Both the position numbers and the translations under genes were made by a program. From contig CAAEIR010000088.1 of NCBI GenBank assembly GCA_900756035.1, positions 1-36,153 on the forward strand: 36,153 bases of DNA, given 5' to 3'. The notes below the pieces were generated by a model. It saw only the letters and a list, made by a program, of their open reading frames with translations. It ran no database searches and was not told the DNA's origin. The stretch comes from an uncultured Anaerostipes sp. (GTDB taxonomy: Bacteria > Bacillota > Clostridia > Lachnospirales > Lachnospiraceae). How positions within the stretch are numbered: the stretch's first letter is position 1; every line of letters begins with the position of its first letter. Shown piece by piece: positions 17,221 through 25,212 of this stretch.

Positions 17221-18033
17221 TTAATTTGAAGTCTGTCCGGTCTGTGAAGAGATTTCCTGATAGGATGACAGATCATTCGGGAGTGTAACCTTTACTTCTT
17301 TGCCAGGGTTTTTGTATGTGACGGTCATATCAACACTGATTTTACCTGCCTCTTTTTGGTTGCTTTCCATGACCATTTTAATATTTTCTTTCACAGGCAT
17401 ATAATCTTCGTTGACTGTTCTGGTTCCGGAAAATGAAGTGACTTTGACTTCGTCGGCAGATGCAGTGTCGGAGAGGGAACTCATCTGAGACATTATCTCT
17501 TCTAAATATTTATTTAAGCCGTCTTCATTCAGGCTATACTGAATTGTCATCTGATTATCTTTTTCTTCCAATTTAAGATCAGTGTAATATTTGATCGGCA
17601 GGGAAGTCTTTCCGGTAGTATTTTGTATCTGTTTTTGGAGTTCTTCAATATCCATCTTCATTTTCATTTTTTGTCCGTTGCTCTCCATATAGTAATATCC
17701 GTCAGTATAGTAGACATTGACTTTGATGGATTGTCCCAGCATATTTGTGGTGGACTGCATATTCATCTGAATTTTGTCTTCATCGGACATTTTTGCCTTC
17801 GCATCAAATTTCATACCAAGTTCGATGGAAGATCCGGTCTCAGAGTCTGATTCGCCGGATTCGATCTTATAGTTCATATTTCCGGACATATCAAAGTCTT
17901 TCATCTTTTGGCTTTGTTCGATGCTGGATTCCATGACTTCTTTCGCGCTCTTCTTTTTCGCACAGGCTGTGATCGAAAAGAGTAATAGACAGGTAAGGGT
18001 AAGTGCCATAATTTTTTTCAAACTTTTTTTCAT
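17221..18033 (-). CDS. Lipoprotein with a LolA/LppX-like fold (DUF6612-like)
   Basis: 270 residues. Signal peptide with lipobox SITAC (Cys24), then a Lys-rich start (AKKKSAKEVMESSIEQSQ). The mature part has alternating strands rich in Met, Lys and polar residues (SGNMNYKIE, KMSDEDKIQMNMQST, YYTDGYYYMESNGQKMKMKM), as in the extracytoplasmic LolA-like family of Firmicutes lipoproteins. The role is unknown. A strong AAAGGAGGAAA site lies before the ATG, and there is an individual promoter, so it is a single-gene unit converging on citrate synthase. The DUF assignment is from memory of the family pattern. Confidence 0.82.
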   Translation of the reverse strand: MKKSLKKIMALTLTCLLLFSITACAKKKSAKEVMESSIEQSQKMKDFDMSGNMNYKIESGESDSETGSSIELGMKFDAKAKMSDEDKIQMNMQSTTNMLGQSIKVNVYYTDGYYYMESNGQKMKMKMDIEELQKQIQNTTGKTSLPIKYYTDLKLEEKDNQMTIQYSLNEDGLNKYLEEIMSQMSSLSDTASADEVKVTSFSGTRTVNEDYMPVKENIKMVMESNQKEAGKISVDMTVTYKNPGKEVKVTLPNDLSSYQEISSQTGQTSN

Positions 18034-18075
18034 ACGCTTTCCTCCTTTGGATGAAAATTATTGATTGTATTTGTA

Positions 18076-18104
18076 ATTATACAGGATATTGGAGCTGAAG
18101 TAAA
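18076..18104 (-). promoter_or_regulatory. Promoter of the lipoprotein gene
   Basis: On the minus strand TTTACT (18104-18099), 17-base spacer, TATAAT (18081-18076). The -10 is a perfect consensus. Confidence 0.75.
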
Positions 18105-18195
18105 TAGACGGAAAGGAAAGTGGTGAAGTTTGACATTGGAACATTCAGGACTTAAACTGAAGATAAGAATTATAAAGAACGAGGAGGCGGTACCT

Positions 18196-19113
18196 GTGAA
18201 AAAAACTTTTTATATAAGATCAGAGATGGATGGACTTAAGCTTCATGTTCTGCTTATGGTTCCCGAAGGAAAGCTTCAGGGAATCGTGCAGATTTGCCAC
18301 GGAATGGCGGAGCACAAAGAGCGATATGAGCCATTTATGAAGAAATTGAATGATTTCGGATTTGCCTGCGTAATTCATGATCACAGAGGACATGGAAAAA
18401 GTATTCGAGATCCGAAAGATCTTGGATATTTTTATGACACAGAGGGAAAAATGATTGTGGAGGATGCACATCAGATTACGTTGTGGATGAAAAAGCAGTA
18501 TCCGGAATTACCGTTTTACTTATTTGGTCATAGTATGGGATCTCTGGTAGTCCGATGTTATCTGAAGAACTATGATAAGGATCTGGATGCATTGGTTGTG
18601 TGCGGAAGTCCCAGTGAAAATCCCGCTGCGGGGGCAGGAATTTTTCTGGCAAAGTCTGCGTGCATACTTCGGGAACGTCAGCCGGGAAGATTTTTTCATA
18701 AACTGGCATTTGGAGGATATCAAAAACGGTTAAAAACCGGCGAGTCTGAAAATGCATGGATCAGCTATAAAGAAGACAATGTCCGTGCATATGATGAACA
18801 CCCGCTGGACGGCTTTATGTTTACAAATAACGGATTCCTGAATTTATTTCATTTGATGCAGCAGACTTACAGCAAAAAGGGATGGCATATCGAGCATCCT
18901 TCTTTGCCGATTTTGTTTATTGCCGGAGCAGATGATCCGTGCATTGGTTCGAAAAAGCAGTATGCGGCGGCGATGACGTTTCTGAAAAAACGGGGATACT
19001 GTCATGTACAGGGAACACTATTTTTAAACCGGCGCCATGAGATTTTGAACGAGGACGGGGTAGAAAAGGTGTATAGAGTGATTCTGGATTTTTTATCTTG
19101 CCGTCGAATATAA
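18196..19113 (+). CDS. Alpha/beta hydrolase, monoacylglycerol lipase/lysophospholipase-like
   Basis: Predicted serine esterase of 305 residues. Signals: oxyanion segment QICHGMAEHKERY, HDHRGHGKS, nucleophile Ser113 in GHSMGS, acid in IAGADDPCI and terminal His in NRRHEIL. This matches the Hydrolase_4 (monoacylglycerol lipase/PldB) group; the true lipid substrate is unknown. Start chosen at GTG 18196 because GAGGAGGC is eight bases before it. A longer reading from TTG 18130 lacks a well-spaced site and adds 22 residues that do not look like the family. No signal peptide, so cytoplasmic. Confidence 0.86.
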   Translation: MKKTFYIRSEMDGLKLHVLLMVPEGKLQGIVQICHGMAEHKERYEPFMKKLNDFGFACVIHDHRGHGKSIRDPKDLGYFYDTEGKMIVEDAHQITLWMKKQYPELPFYLFGHSMGSLVVRCYLKNYDKDLDALVVCGSPSENPAAGAGIFLAKSACILRERQPGRFFHKLAFGGYQKRLKTGESENAWISYKEDNVRAYDEHPLDGFMFTNNGFLNLFHLMQQTYSKKGWHIEHPSLPILFIAGADDPCIGSKKQYAAAMTFLKKRGYCHVQGTLFLNRRHEILNEDGVEKVYRVILDFLSCRRI

Positions 19114-19165
19114 ATCAGATTGCGAACATCCATGTGCTTTGCAAAGAAAAAGTTAATCAAAAATT

Positions 19166-19208
19166 CGTAACAGATGTTACGGAATGATGCGCTTCCTTAG
19201 TGTATACT
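19166..19208 (+). promoter_or_regulatory. Candidate operator and -10 upstream of ldh
   Basis: A perfect palindrome CGTAACA (19166-19172) / TGTTACG (19175-19181), two-base centre, lies about 22 bases before TATACT (19203-19208), where a -35 would be. No good -35 is seen. It is not a Rex-type TTGTTAA site, so the regulator is unknown. Confidence 0.45.
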
Positions 19209-19261
19209 GTATGATGTAAAGAGGAGTTTGTCAGAAAATCAATGAGGAAGGAGACAGAAAG

Positions 19262-20218
19262 ATGGCGATTAATAATCGAAAAGCAGCGATGATTGGCTGT
19301 GGATTTGTAGGTTCTGCGTCCGCATTCAGTCTGATGCAGAGTGGATTGTTTACAGAAATGGTTTTGCTGGATGTAGATAAAGAGAAAGCAGAAGGAGAGG
19401 CAATGGACATTACTCATGGCACTCCTTTTGTGGGGCGGATGAAAATTTATGCAGGAGATTATGATGATATTGCAGATGCTGCCATTATTGTGATTACTGC
19501 GGGAGCAAATCAAAAACCGGGTGAGACAAGACTTGATCTGGTTCACAAAAATGTCGGAATTCTAAAGAATATTATTTCCGAGATTGTAAAAAGAAATTAT
19601 GAAGGAATTTTGCTGATTGTATCAAATCCGGTAGATATACTGACTTATGCCGCATTAAAATTAAGTGGATTTCCGGAACATCGGGTCATCGGTTCCGGAA
19701 CTGTGTTGGATTCGGCAAGGCTTCGTTATCAGTTGGGAAGACATTTAGACGTGGATAGCAGGAGCGTTCATGCGTTTATTATCGGAGAACATGGAGACAG
19801 CGAAATTGCCGCCTGGAGCAGTGTCAATGTTTCAGGAATTCCTCTGGATGATTTTTGTGAGATGAGAGGGCATTACAATCACGACGAATCTATGAGACAG
19901 ATAGCGGAAGATGTTAAGGACAGTGCCTATGAGATTATCGAGAAGAAACAGGCAACCTATTACGGAATCGCTATGTCTGTGAAAAGGATTTGTGAAGCAA
20001 TCGTAAAGGATGAGAAATCAATTCTTCCGGTATCAGGAATCGTTCATGGTGCCTACGGGATTGAGGATGTGGTACTTAGCATGCCGGCGATTGTGGGAAA
20101 AGACGGAATTGAGACGCAGGTACCGATAGAACTTGATCAGGAAGAACAAGAGCAGCTGAGAGCTTCGGCAAAGACGCTAAAGGAAGTAGCGGATAGTCTG
20201 GAGTTGAATTTATTATAA
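19262..20218 (+). CDS. ldh: L-lactate dehydrogenase
   Basis: Reduces pyruvate to L-lactate with NADH at the end of fermentation; cytoplasmic tetramer. 318 residues. The NAD-binding GCGFVGSASAF motif is near residue 12. Gln84 in GANQKPGETRLDL corresponds to the residue that selects lactate over malate. Arg90 in the mobile loop, the NPVDI segment and catalytic His177 (IIGEHGDSE) are all present. The gene stands alone, with an upstream palindrome and a downstream terminator. The ATG follows AAGGAGACAG. Confidence 0.96.
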   Translation: MAINNRKAAMIGCGFVGSASAFSLMQSGLFTEMVLLDVDKEKAEGEAMDITHGTPFVGRMKIYAGDYDDIADAAIIVITAGANQKPGETRLDLVHKNVGILKNIISEIVKRNYEGILLIVSNPVDILTYAALKLSGFPEHRVIGSGTVLDSARLRYQLGRHLDVDSRSVHAFIIGEHGDSEIAAWSSVNVSGIPLDDFCEMRGHYNHDESMRQIAEDVKDSAYEIIEKKQATYYGIAMSVKRICEAIVKDEKSILPVSGIVHGAYGIEDVVLSMPAIVGKDGIETQVPIELDQEEQEQLRASAKTLKEVADSLELNLL

Positions 20219-20223
20219 TTATG

Positions 20224-20261
20224 AAACAGGGACATGCTGAATGGAGGGTGTTCCTGTTTTT
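20224..20261 (+). terminator. Terminator after ldh
   Basis: AAACAGGGACA (20224-20234) pairs with TGTTCCTGTTT (20249-20259), one G-T pair, followed by a short T run. Confidence 0.75.
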
Positions 20262-20287
20262 GTGTGCAGAGGAAAGAATTGTGGAGA

Positions 20288-20316
20288 TAGATTTTTCAAA
20301 AGCTTTGTGATAAGAT
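20288..20316 (+). promoter_or_regulatory. Possible extended -10 promoter of the small membrane protein
   Basis: TAGATT (20288-20293), 17 bases, then TAAGAT (20311-20316) with TGA immediately before it. Confidence 0.45.
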
Positions 20317-20350
20317 GAAAAAAACATAGTTTAGGAGGAAGGGATCAGGA

Positions 20351-20560
20351 ATGTTAACATTTATTTTCTTAATTTTAATGTTTGTTATTTTTGGAAAACT
20401 GATTTTCTTTGCATTCAGGGCAGCATGGGGAATCACAAAAATTTTATTTACTTTGGTATTGCTGCCGGTGATCTTAATCGGACTTGTATTTGGAGGCTTG
20501 ATCTCCATTGCGCTGCCATTGTTAATGATTATCGGAATAATCTCGTGGATCAGTCGATAA
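20351..20560 (+). CDS. Small hydrophobic membrane protein
   Basis: 69 residues, almost entirely hydrophobic, with two likely membrane helices (about 1-22 and 30-66) around the short FRAAWGITK segment. No known family is recognised. TAGGAGGAAGG precedes the start at slightly long spacing. Plausible as a real gene because of that site, the promoter-like sequence and the end at ISR followed by a stop before the next gene. Whether it belongs to the ATPase cassette starting 26 bases later is open; there is no terminator between them. Confidence 0.7.
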   Translation: MLTFIFLILMFVIFGKLIFFAFRAAWGITKILFTLVLLPVILIGLVFGGLISIALPLLMIIGIISWISR

Positions 20561-20585
20561 AGATTAGGTAAGAGAGGTGATTGAA

Positions 20586-21601
20586 ATGCCATTAAAAAAA
20601 TTGTGGCAGAGAATTTTACAGTGTTTGAGGATATAACGATTCCTTTTAGTAAAGGATTAAATGTACTGGTCGGAGAAAATGGTGTGGGGAAAACGCATAT
20701 TATGAAGTTGGCTTATGCGGCGTGCCAGGCTTCAAAACATGATGTTTCTTTTTCACAGAAAATTACTATGCTTTTTCGTCCGGATCAGTCCAGTATTGGA
20801 CGTTTGGTAAATAGAAATAAGAATGGAAATAATACGGCAAAGGTTTCGGTAGAATCTGATACAGCAAAAATTGGAATGTTGTTTTCTACTAAGACTAAAA
20901 AATGGGATGCAGAGATTAAGACAGAGGAGAAATGGGAAAAGCAGATGTCAGATCTTACCAGTGTATTTATTCCGGCAAAAGAGATTTTATCCAATGCGTG
21001 GAATTTGGATGCTGCGGTAAAGATGGGAAATGTAGAGTTTGATGATACTTATTTGGATATCATTGCTGCGGCAAAGATTGATATTTCCAGAGGGGTAGAT
21101 TCCAATGTCAGAAAGAAATATTTAGAAATTCTTAGGAAAATTAGTTCCGGTAAGGTTACGGTGCATGAAGATCGTTTTTATTTAAAACCAGGAACACAGG
21201 CAAAGCTGGAATTTAATCTGGTAGCAGAAGGTTTGCGTAAGATTGCTCTTCTATGGCAGCTTATGAAAAACGGAACTCTAGAAAAAGGGTCCGTACTATT
21301 TTGGGATGAACCGGAAGCAAATATTAATCCCAAATATATTCCGGTCCTGGCAGAATTATTAATCATGCTGGAAAGAGAAGAGGTACAAATTTTTGTTTCT
21401 ACTCATGACTATTTTTTGTCAAAATATATTGAGGTAAAACGAAAGGAAGACAGTAATGTCCAGTATATTTCTTTGTATAAAGGTGAAGAAAACAAAATAC
21501 AGTGTGAGATAGAAAAAGAGTTTGAATTACTGGAACACAACGCGATCATGGATACTTTTCGTGAACTTTATAGAGAAGAAATTGGGGTGGTACTAAAGTG
21601 A
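20586..21601 (+). CDS. AAA/ABC-type ATPase, frameshifted at codon 6
   Basis: SMC/OLD-like ATPase of the AAA_15/AAA_21 kind: FTVFEDITIPFSKGLNV lead strand, Walker A GENGVGKT, signature-like LVAEGLRKIALL, Walker B VLFWDEPEANI and H-loop STHD. The full protein should begin MPLKKIVAENF, starting at ATG 20586, which has AGAGGTGATT before it. The A run at 20594-20600 has seven A; eight would keep frame. Read as written, the ATG frame ends after 16 codons. The body (20603-21601) is open but begins at a GTG with no ribosome site. A -1 slip on the A AAA AAA heptamer restores the protein exactly. The end overlaps the partner start (GTGA). Role inferred: two-gene defence-like cassette. Confidence 0.8.
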
Positions 21602-22118
21602 AAATCATTTCAGAATCCGAAATGAATTTTGGAAGATATGATGAAGCGAATCTGTTTCACATAGAAGATTCTAAAATCTATAAAGATCTTGGTACTGGAA
21701 TAAAACGGTTGAGTTTATCTTGAAGCATAATGAAAATAGTATCGTGTTTCTGGAAGCAAAGAAAAGCTGTCCGAATGCAGAGAATAAGGGAGCTTCGGAA
21801 GAAAAGCAAAGAAAATTTGAAGAGTACTATTTCTCTGTATCGGACAAATTTGTTGCATCGCTGCAGATTTATTTGGCGGCAATTTTGGGTCGGTATCAGG
21901 ATACTTCAGAAGTTGGTGATGGCCTGCGGTCAGTAAATCAGATGAAAAATATTCGTTTAAAATTCATTCTTGTAATAAAAAATGTAGAAGATACTGCATG
22001 GTTGGTAGGTCCATTGGCGGAATTAAAATCCAGGCTGCTTCCGATCAGGAAAGTATGGGGCGTTGAGGTGGCAGTTTTGAATGAAGAACTTGCGAAACAG
22101 TATCATTTGATATGTTAA
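21598..22118 (+). pseudogene. ATPase partner, predicted (D/E)xK-like protein, frameshifted
   Basis: GTG 21598 overlaps the ATPase stop. The first frame gives 41 residues (KIISESEMNFGRYDEANLF...GTGIK) and stops at 21721. Shifting -1 at AAAA (21702-21705; five A expected) continues as TVEFILKHNENSIVFLEAKK and on to the stop at 22118, about 173 residues in all. The TVEF strand followed by FLEAKKSCP matches the spacing of a PD-(D/E)xK nuclease core; that is an inference, not proof. A later stretch (KFILVIKNVEDTAWL, WGVEVAVLNEELA) forms alternating strands and helices. Unlike the ATPase, no good slippery heptamer is present, so a broken gene is more likely. Confidence 0.72.
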
Positions 22119-22128
22119 GATTGAAAAA

Positions 22129-22172
22129 TTTTAGGAAGCCTTTGCAATAGAAAAAATCAAGGCTTCCTAAAA
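22129..22172. repeat. Long stem-loop after the ATPase cassette
   Basis: TTTTAGGAAGCCTT (22129-22142) pairs perfectly with AAGGCTTCCTAAAA (22159-22172) around a 16-base loop. On the plus strand it is followed by A rather than T, so it is a poor intrinsic terminator. It may still end the cassette mRNA or mark the edge of an inserted segment. Confidence 0.55.
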
Positions 22173-22183
22173 AATTCAGAAAA

Positions 22184-22226
22184 TTAGCACTCGACTATTG
22201 ACAGTGCTAACAATGAGTGTTATATT
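22184..22226 (+). promoter_or_regulatory. CIRCE operator (HrcA) overlapping the clpB promoter
   Basis: TTAGCACTC (22184-22192), nine bases, CAGTGCTAA (22202-22210): the CIRCE inverted repeat with one mismatch in the right arm. TTGACA (22198-22203) and TATATT (22221-22226), spacer 17, form the promoter, so bound HrcA would cover the -35. No HrcA gene lies in the window. Confidence 0.88.
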
Positions 22227-22287
22227 ACGGGTAGAATATAAATAAAACCAAAAAGGATAGGATAAAATAAGAAGAGGAGGAAATACC

Positions 22288-24870
22288 ATGAATATTAATA
22301 AATTTACCCAAAAGTCCATTGAAGCGGTAAATCAATGTGAGAAGATCGCTTATGATAATGGACATCAGGAAATAGATCAGGAACATTTTTTATATAGCCT
22401 GCTGACTGTCGATGACAGTTTGATTGCCAGCCTGATTGAGAAGATGGGAATCCAAAAGGACACTTTCTTAACTCAGGTACAGGAGCTGCTTGCCAAGAAA
22501 CCGAAAGTATCCGGCGGACAGGTGTATATGAGCAAAGATTTAAACCAGGTGCTTTTGCATGGTGAAGATGAGATGAAAGCTATGGGAGACGAATATGTCT
22601 CTGTGGAACATCTGTTTCTGGCAATGATCAAACATCCAAATAAGGCGGTAAAGGAGTTGTTCCGGGCATATGGAATTACGAGAGAGCGATTCTTGCAGGT
22701 TCTGTCACAGATTCGTGGAGGACAGAAGGTTACTAGTGATAATCCGGAGGAAACCTATGACAGCCTTGAAAAATACGGATATGATCTGGTGAAACGTGCA
22801 AAGGAGCAGAAATTAGATCCTGTGATCGGACGTGACAGTGAGATTCGAAATGTGATTCGGATTCTTTCCAGAAAAACAAAAAATAATCCGGTGTTAATCG
22901 GTGAACCGGGTGTTGGTAAGACGGCAGTTGTTGAAGGACTGGCACAGCGGATTGTCCGGGGAGATGTACCGGATCAGCTCAAAGACAAAACCATATTCTC
23001 ATTGGATATGGGAGCCTTGGTTGCGGGGGCAAAATACCGGGGAGAATTTGAAGAGCGTCTGAAGGCAGTTCTGGAGGAAGTTAAGAAAAGTGACGGACAG
23101 ATTATTCTTTTTATTGACGAACTTCATACAATTGTGGGTGCGGGAAAAACAGATGGAGCAATGGATGCCGGAAATATGTTAAAGCCGATGCTTGCCAGAG
23201 GAGAACTTCATTGTATCGGTGCCACAACGCTGGATGAATATCGTCAGTATATTGAAAAGGATCAGGCATTAGAGCGTCGTTTTCAGCCTGTTATGGTAGA
23301 TCAGCCGACGGTAGAAGACACAATTTCCATTTTAAGAGGTATCAAAGAGCGTTACGAAGTGTATCACGGAGTTAAGATTACAGACAGCTCTCTGGTTGCT
23401 GCCGCTACGCTTTCAGACCGCTATATCAGTGACCGTTTCCTGCCGGATAAGGCCATTGATTTGGTAGATGAAGCTTGTGCCATGATTAAGACGGAGATGA
23501 ATTCTCTTCCGACGGAACTTGATGAAGTACAGAGAAAAATCATGCAGATGGAGATTGAAGAGGCAGCACTGAAAAAAGAAGATGACCGATTAAGTAAAGA
23601 AAGGCTTGCAGAACTCCAGAAGGAACTTGCGGAGATGCGGGAAGATTTCAAGGCGAGAAAAGCAAAATGGGAAAACGAAAAAGCCTCTGTTGAAAAAGTT
23701 TCCAGACTGAGAGAAGAAATTGAGTCAGTTAACAGCGAAATTCAGATTGCACAGAGAAACTATGATTTGAATAAGGCAGCAGAACTTCAATACGGTCGTC
23801 TGCCACAGCTTAAGAAACAGTTAGAAGAAGAGGAAGAGAGAGTTGCCAGAGAAGACCGATCCATGGTAAGAGAAAGCGTGACAGAGGATGAGATTGCAAA
23901 AATTATTTCCAGATGGACTGGAATTCCGGTAGCAAAACTGACCGAGAGTGAGAGAAATAAGACTCTGCATCTGGATCAGGTACTTCATGAGAGAGTTGTA
24001 GGTCAGGATGAGGCAGTGGAACTGGTGACAGAATCCATTATCCGTTCCAAAGCAGGAATCAAAGATCCAAGTAAACCAATCGGTTCTTTCTTATTCCTCG
24101 GGCCGACCGGTGTTGGTAAAACAGAGCTTGCGAAAGCTCTTGCCGAGAGTCTGTTTGATAACGAACAGAATATCGTTCGTATTGATATGAGTGAGTATAT
24201 GGAGAAACATTCTGTGGCAAGATTAATCGGAGCGCCTCCGGGATACGTAGGATACGAGGAGGGAGGACAGCTTACAGAGGCAGTCCGCAGAAAACCATAT
24301 TCAGTCGTGCTGTTTGATGAGATAGAAAAAGCTCATCCGGATGTCTTTAATATTCTTTTACAGGTATTGGATGACGGACGGATCACAGATTCTAAAGGTA
24401 AGACTGTTGATTTTAAAAATACGATCCTGATTATGACTTCAAATATCGGTTCTTCTTATTTGCTGGAAGGCATCGATGAGGAAGGCAATATCAAGCAGGA
24501 GGCACAGGATCTGGTACTTGGAGATCTTAAAAATCATTTCCGACCGGAGTTTTTGAATCGTCTGGATGAAACGATTTTGTTTAAGCCGTTAACAAAGGCA
24601 AATATCACCAATATTATTGATCTTTTGGTGAAGGATTTGAATCGCCGTCTGGAAGATAAAGAACTGTATGTTGAGTTAACACCGGCTGCAAAAGAATATG
24701 CTGCAGATCACGGATATGAACCGATGTATGGAGCAAGACCATTAAAGAGATATTTGCAGAAGAGCGTAGAGACATTGGCTGCCCGTCTGATTTTAAGTGA
24801 TGGTGTAGATGCCGAGGATACAATCCTGGTAGATGTAGAAAATGGAGAATTGACAGCAAAAGTTAAATGA
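22288..24870 (+). CDS. clpB: ATP-dependent disaggregase ClpB
   Basis: Hexameric Hsp100 that rescues aggregated proteins together with DnaK; cytoplasm. 860 residues, full length. N domain (1-145), AAA-1 with Walker A GEPGVGKT near 206 and FIDELHT, the coiled-coil middle domain at about 405-525 (EEAALKKEDDRLSKERLAEL), which separates ClpB from ClpA/C, then AAA-2 with GPTGVGKT near 609 and VVLFDEIEKAHPDVFN. The IGF-type ClpP contact loop is not seen, again pointing to ClpB. AAGAGGAGG precedes the ATG. Controlled by CIRCE, so induced by heat or unfolded protein. Confidence 0.97.
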   Translation: MNINKFTQKSIEAVNQCEKIAYDNGHQEIDQEHFLYSLLTVDDSLIASLIEKMGIQKDTFLTQVQELLAKKPKVSGGQVYMSKDLNQVLLHGEDEMKAMGDEYVSVEHLFLAMIKHPNKAVKELFRAYGITRERFLQVLSQIRGGQKVTSDNPEETYDSLEKYGYDLVKRAKEQKLDPVIGRDSEIRNVIRILSRKTKNNPVLIGEPGVGKTAVVEGLAQRIVRGDVPDQLKDKTIFSLDMGALVAGAKYRGEFEERLKAVLEEVKKSDGQIILFIDELHTIVGAGKTDGAMDAGNMLKPMLARGELHCIGATTLDEYRQYIEKDQALERRFQPVMVDQPTVEDTISILRGIKERYEVYHGVKITDSSLVAAATLSDRYISDRFLPDKAIDLVDEACAMIKTEMNSLPTELDEVQRKIMQMEIEEAALKKEDDRLSKERLAELQKELAEMREDFKARKAKWENEKASVEKVSRLREEIESVNSEIQIAQRNYDLNKAAELQYGRLPQLKKQLEEEEERVAREDRSMVRESVTEDEIAKIISRWTGIPVAKLTESERNKTLHLDQVLHERVVGQDEAVELVTESIIRSKAGIKDPSKPIGSFLFLGPTGVGKTELAKALAESLFDNEQNIVRIDMSEYMEKHSVARLIGAPPGYVGYEEGGQLTEAVRRKPYSVVLFDEIEKAHPDVFNILLQVLDDGRITDSKGKTVDFKNTILIMTSNIGSSYLLEGIDEEGNIKQEAQDLVLGDLKNHFRPEFLNRLDETILFKPLTKANITNIIDLLVKDLNRRLEDKELYVELTPAAKEYAADHGYEPMYGARPLKRYLQKSVETLAARLILSDGVDAEDTILVDVENGELTAKVK

Positions 24871-24875
24871 TAATA

Positions 24876-24918
24876 AAAAAATCTGCTGACAGCATTTGGA
24901 TCTGTCAGCAGATTTTTT
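24876..24918. terminator. Bidirectional terminator between clpB and the FeoA-like gene
   Basis: 17-bp stem 24876-24892 / 24902-24918 (ATCTGCTGACAG core) with A and T runs on its two sides, so it works in both directions. It overlaps the stop codon of the minus-strand gene. Confidence 0.9.
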
Positions 24919-25129
24919 ATACCTGAATTCTTCCGGCAACTGCATTCTCCAGTGCAAACCGTCGGTTTCCGATACCGATGATCAGATAGTCTCCGCATTT
25001 TTGAATGATCTTAATCTGACTGCCCTGGTCAATCTTTAGTTCACGGAGTATTTCGACAACGTCAGGCAGACCGAAAGCCCATTTGACTGTGTAAACAATT
25101 CCTTGTGCTGCTGTTGTTAATGGCTGCAT
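24917..25129 (-). CDS. Solo FeoA-domain protein
   Basis: 70 residues with the pattern of a FeoA SH3-like domain: a hydrophobic opening (TTAAQGIVYTVKWAFG), LRELKIDQGSQIKIIQ in place of the usual LGI..G..I.V, a DYLIIGIGN turn, and the closing RRFALENAVAGRIQV. FeoA normally aids the FeoB iron transporter; no feoB is nearby, so a role in iron uptake is not shown. The start is ATG 25129 because AAAGGAGGG is just upstream; a longer reading to 25189 would place that site inside the gene and run through the promoter. Confidence 0.75.
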   Translation of the reverse strand: MQPLTTAAQGIVYTVKWAFGLPDVVEILRELKIDQGSQIKIIQKCGDYLIIGIGNRRFALENAVAGRIQV

Positions 25130-25171
25130 AAATTCCCTCCTTTGAACATAGGATTCGCACTTTTCTTTCAT

Positions 25172-25199
25172 TTTATAACCCTGCCTCAAAGTTAGTCAA
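25172..25199 (-). promoter_or_regulatory. Promoter of the FeoA-like gene
   Basis: On the minus strand TTGACT (25199-25194), 16 bases, TATAAA (25177-25172). It lies just past the ClC stop, so the small gene can be expressed separately. Confidence 0.6.
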
Positions 25200-25212
25200 C
25201 AGCAACAACTTT

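Noticed and set aside
18130..18195. TTG 18130 as start of the alpha/beta hydrolase
   Set aside because: Poorly spaced ribosome site; GTG 18196 has AGGAGG at ideal spacing.
19151..19170. Rex-type site before ldh
   Set aside because: Only the outer GTTA/TAAC letters match; the core TTGTTAA..TTAACAA pattern is missing.
20603..21601. ATPase simply starting at GTG 20603
   Set aside because: No ribosome site precedes it, while ATG 20586 has one and the six missing residues match the family start after a -1 shift.
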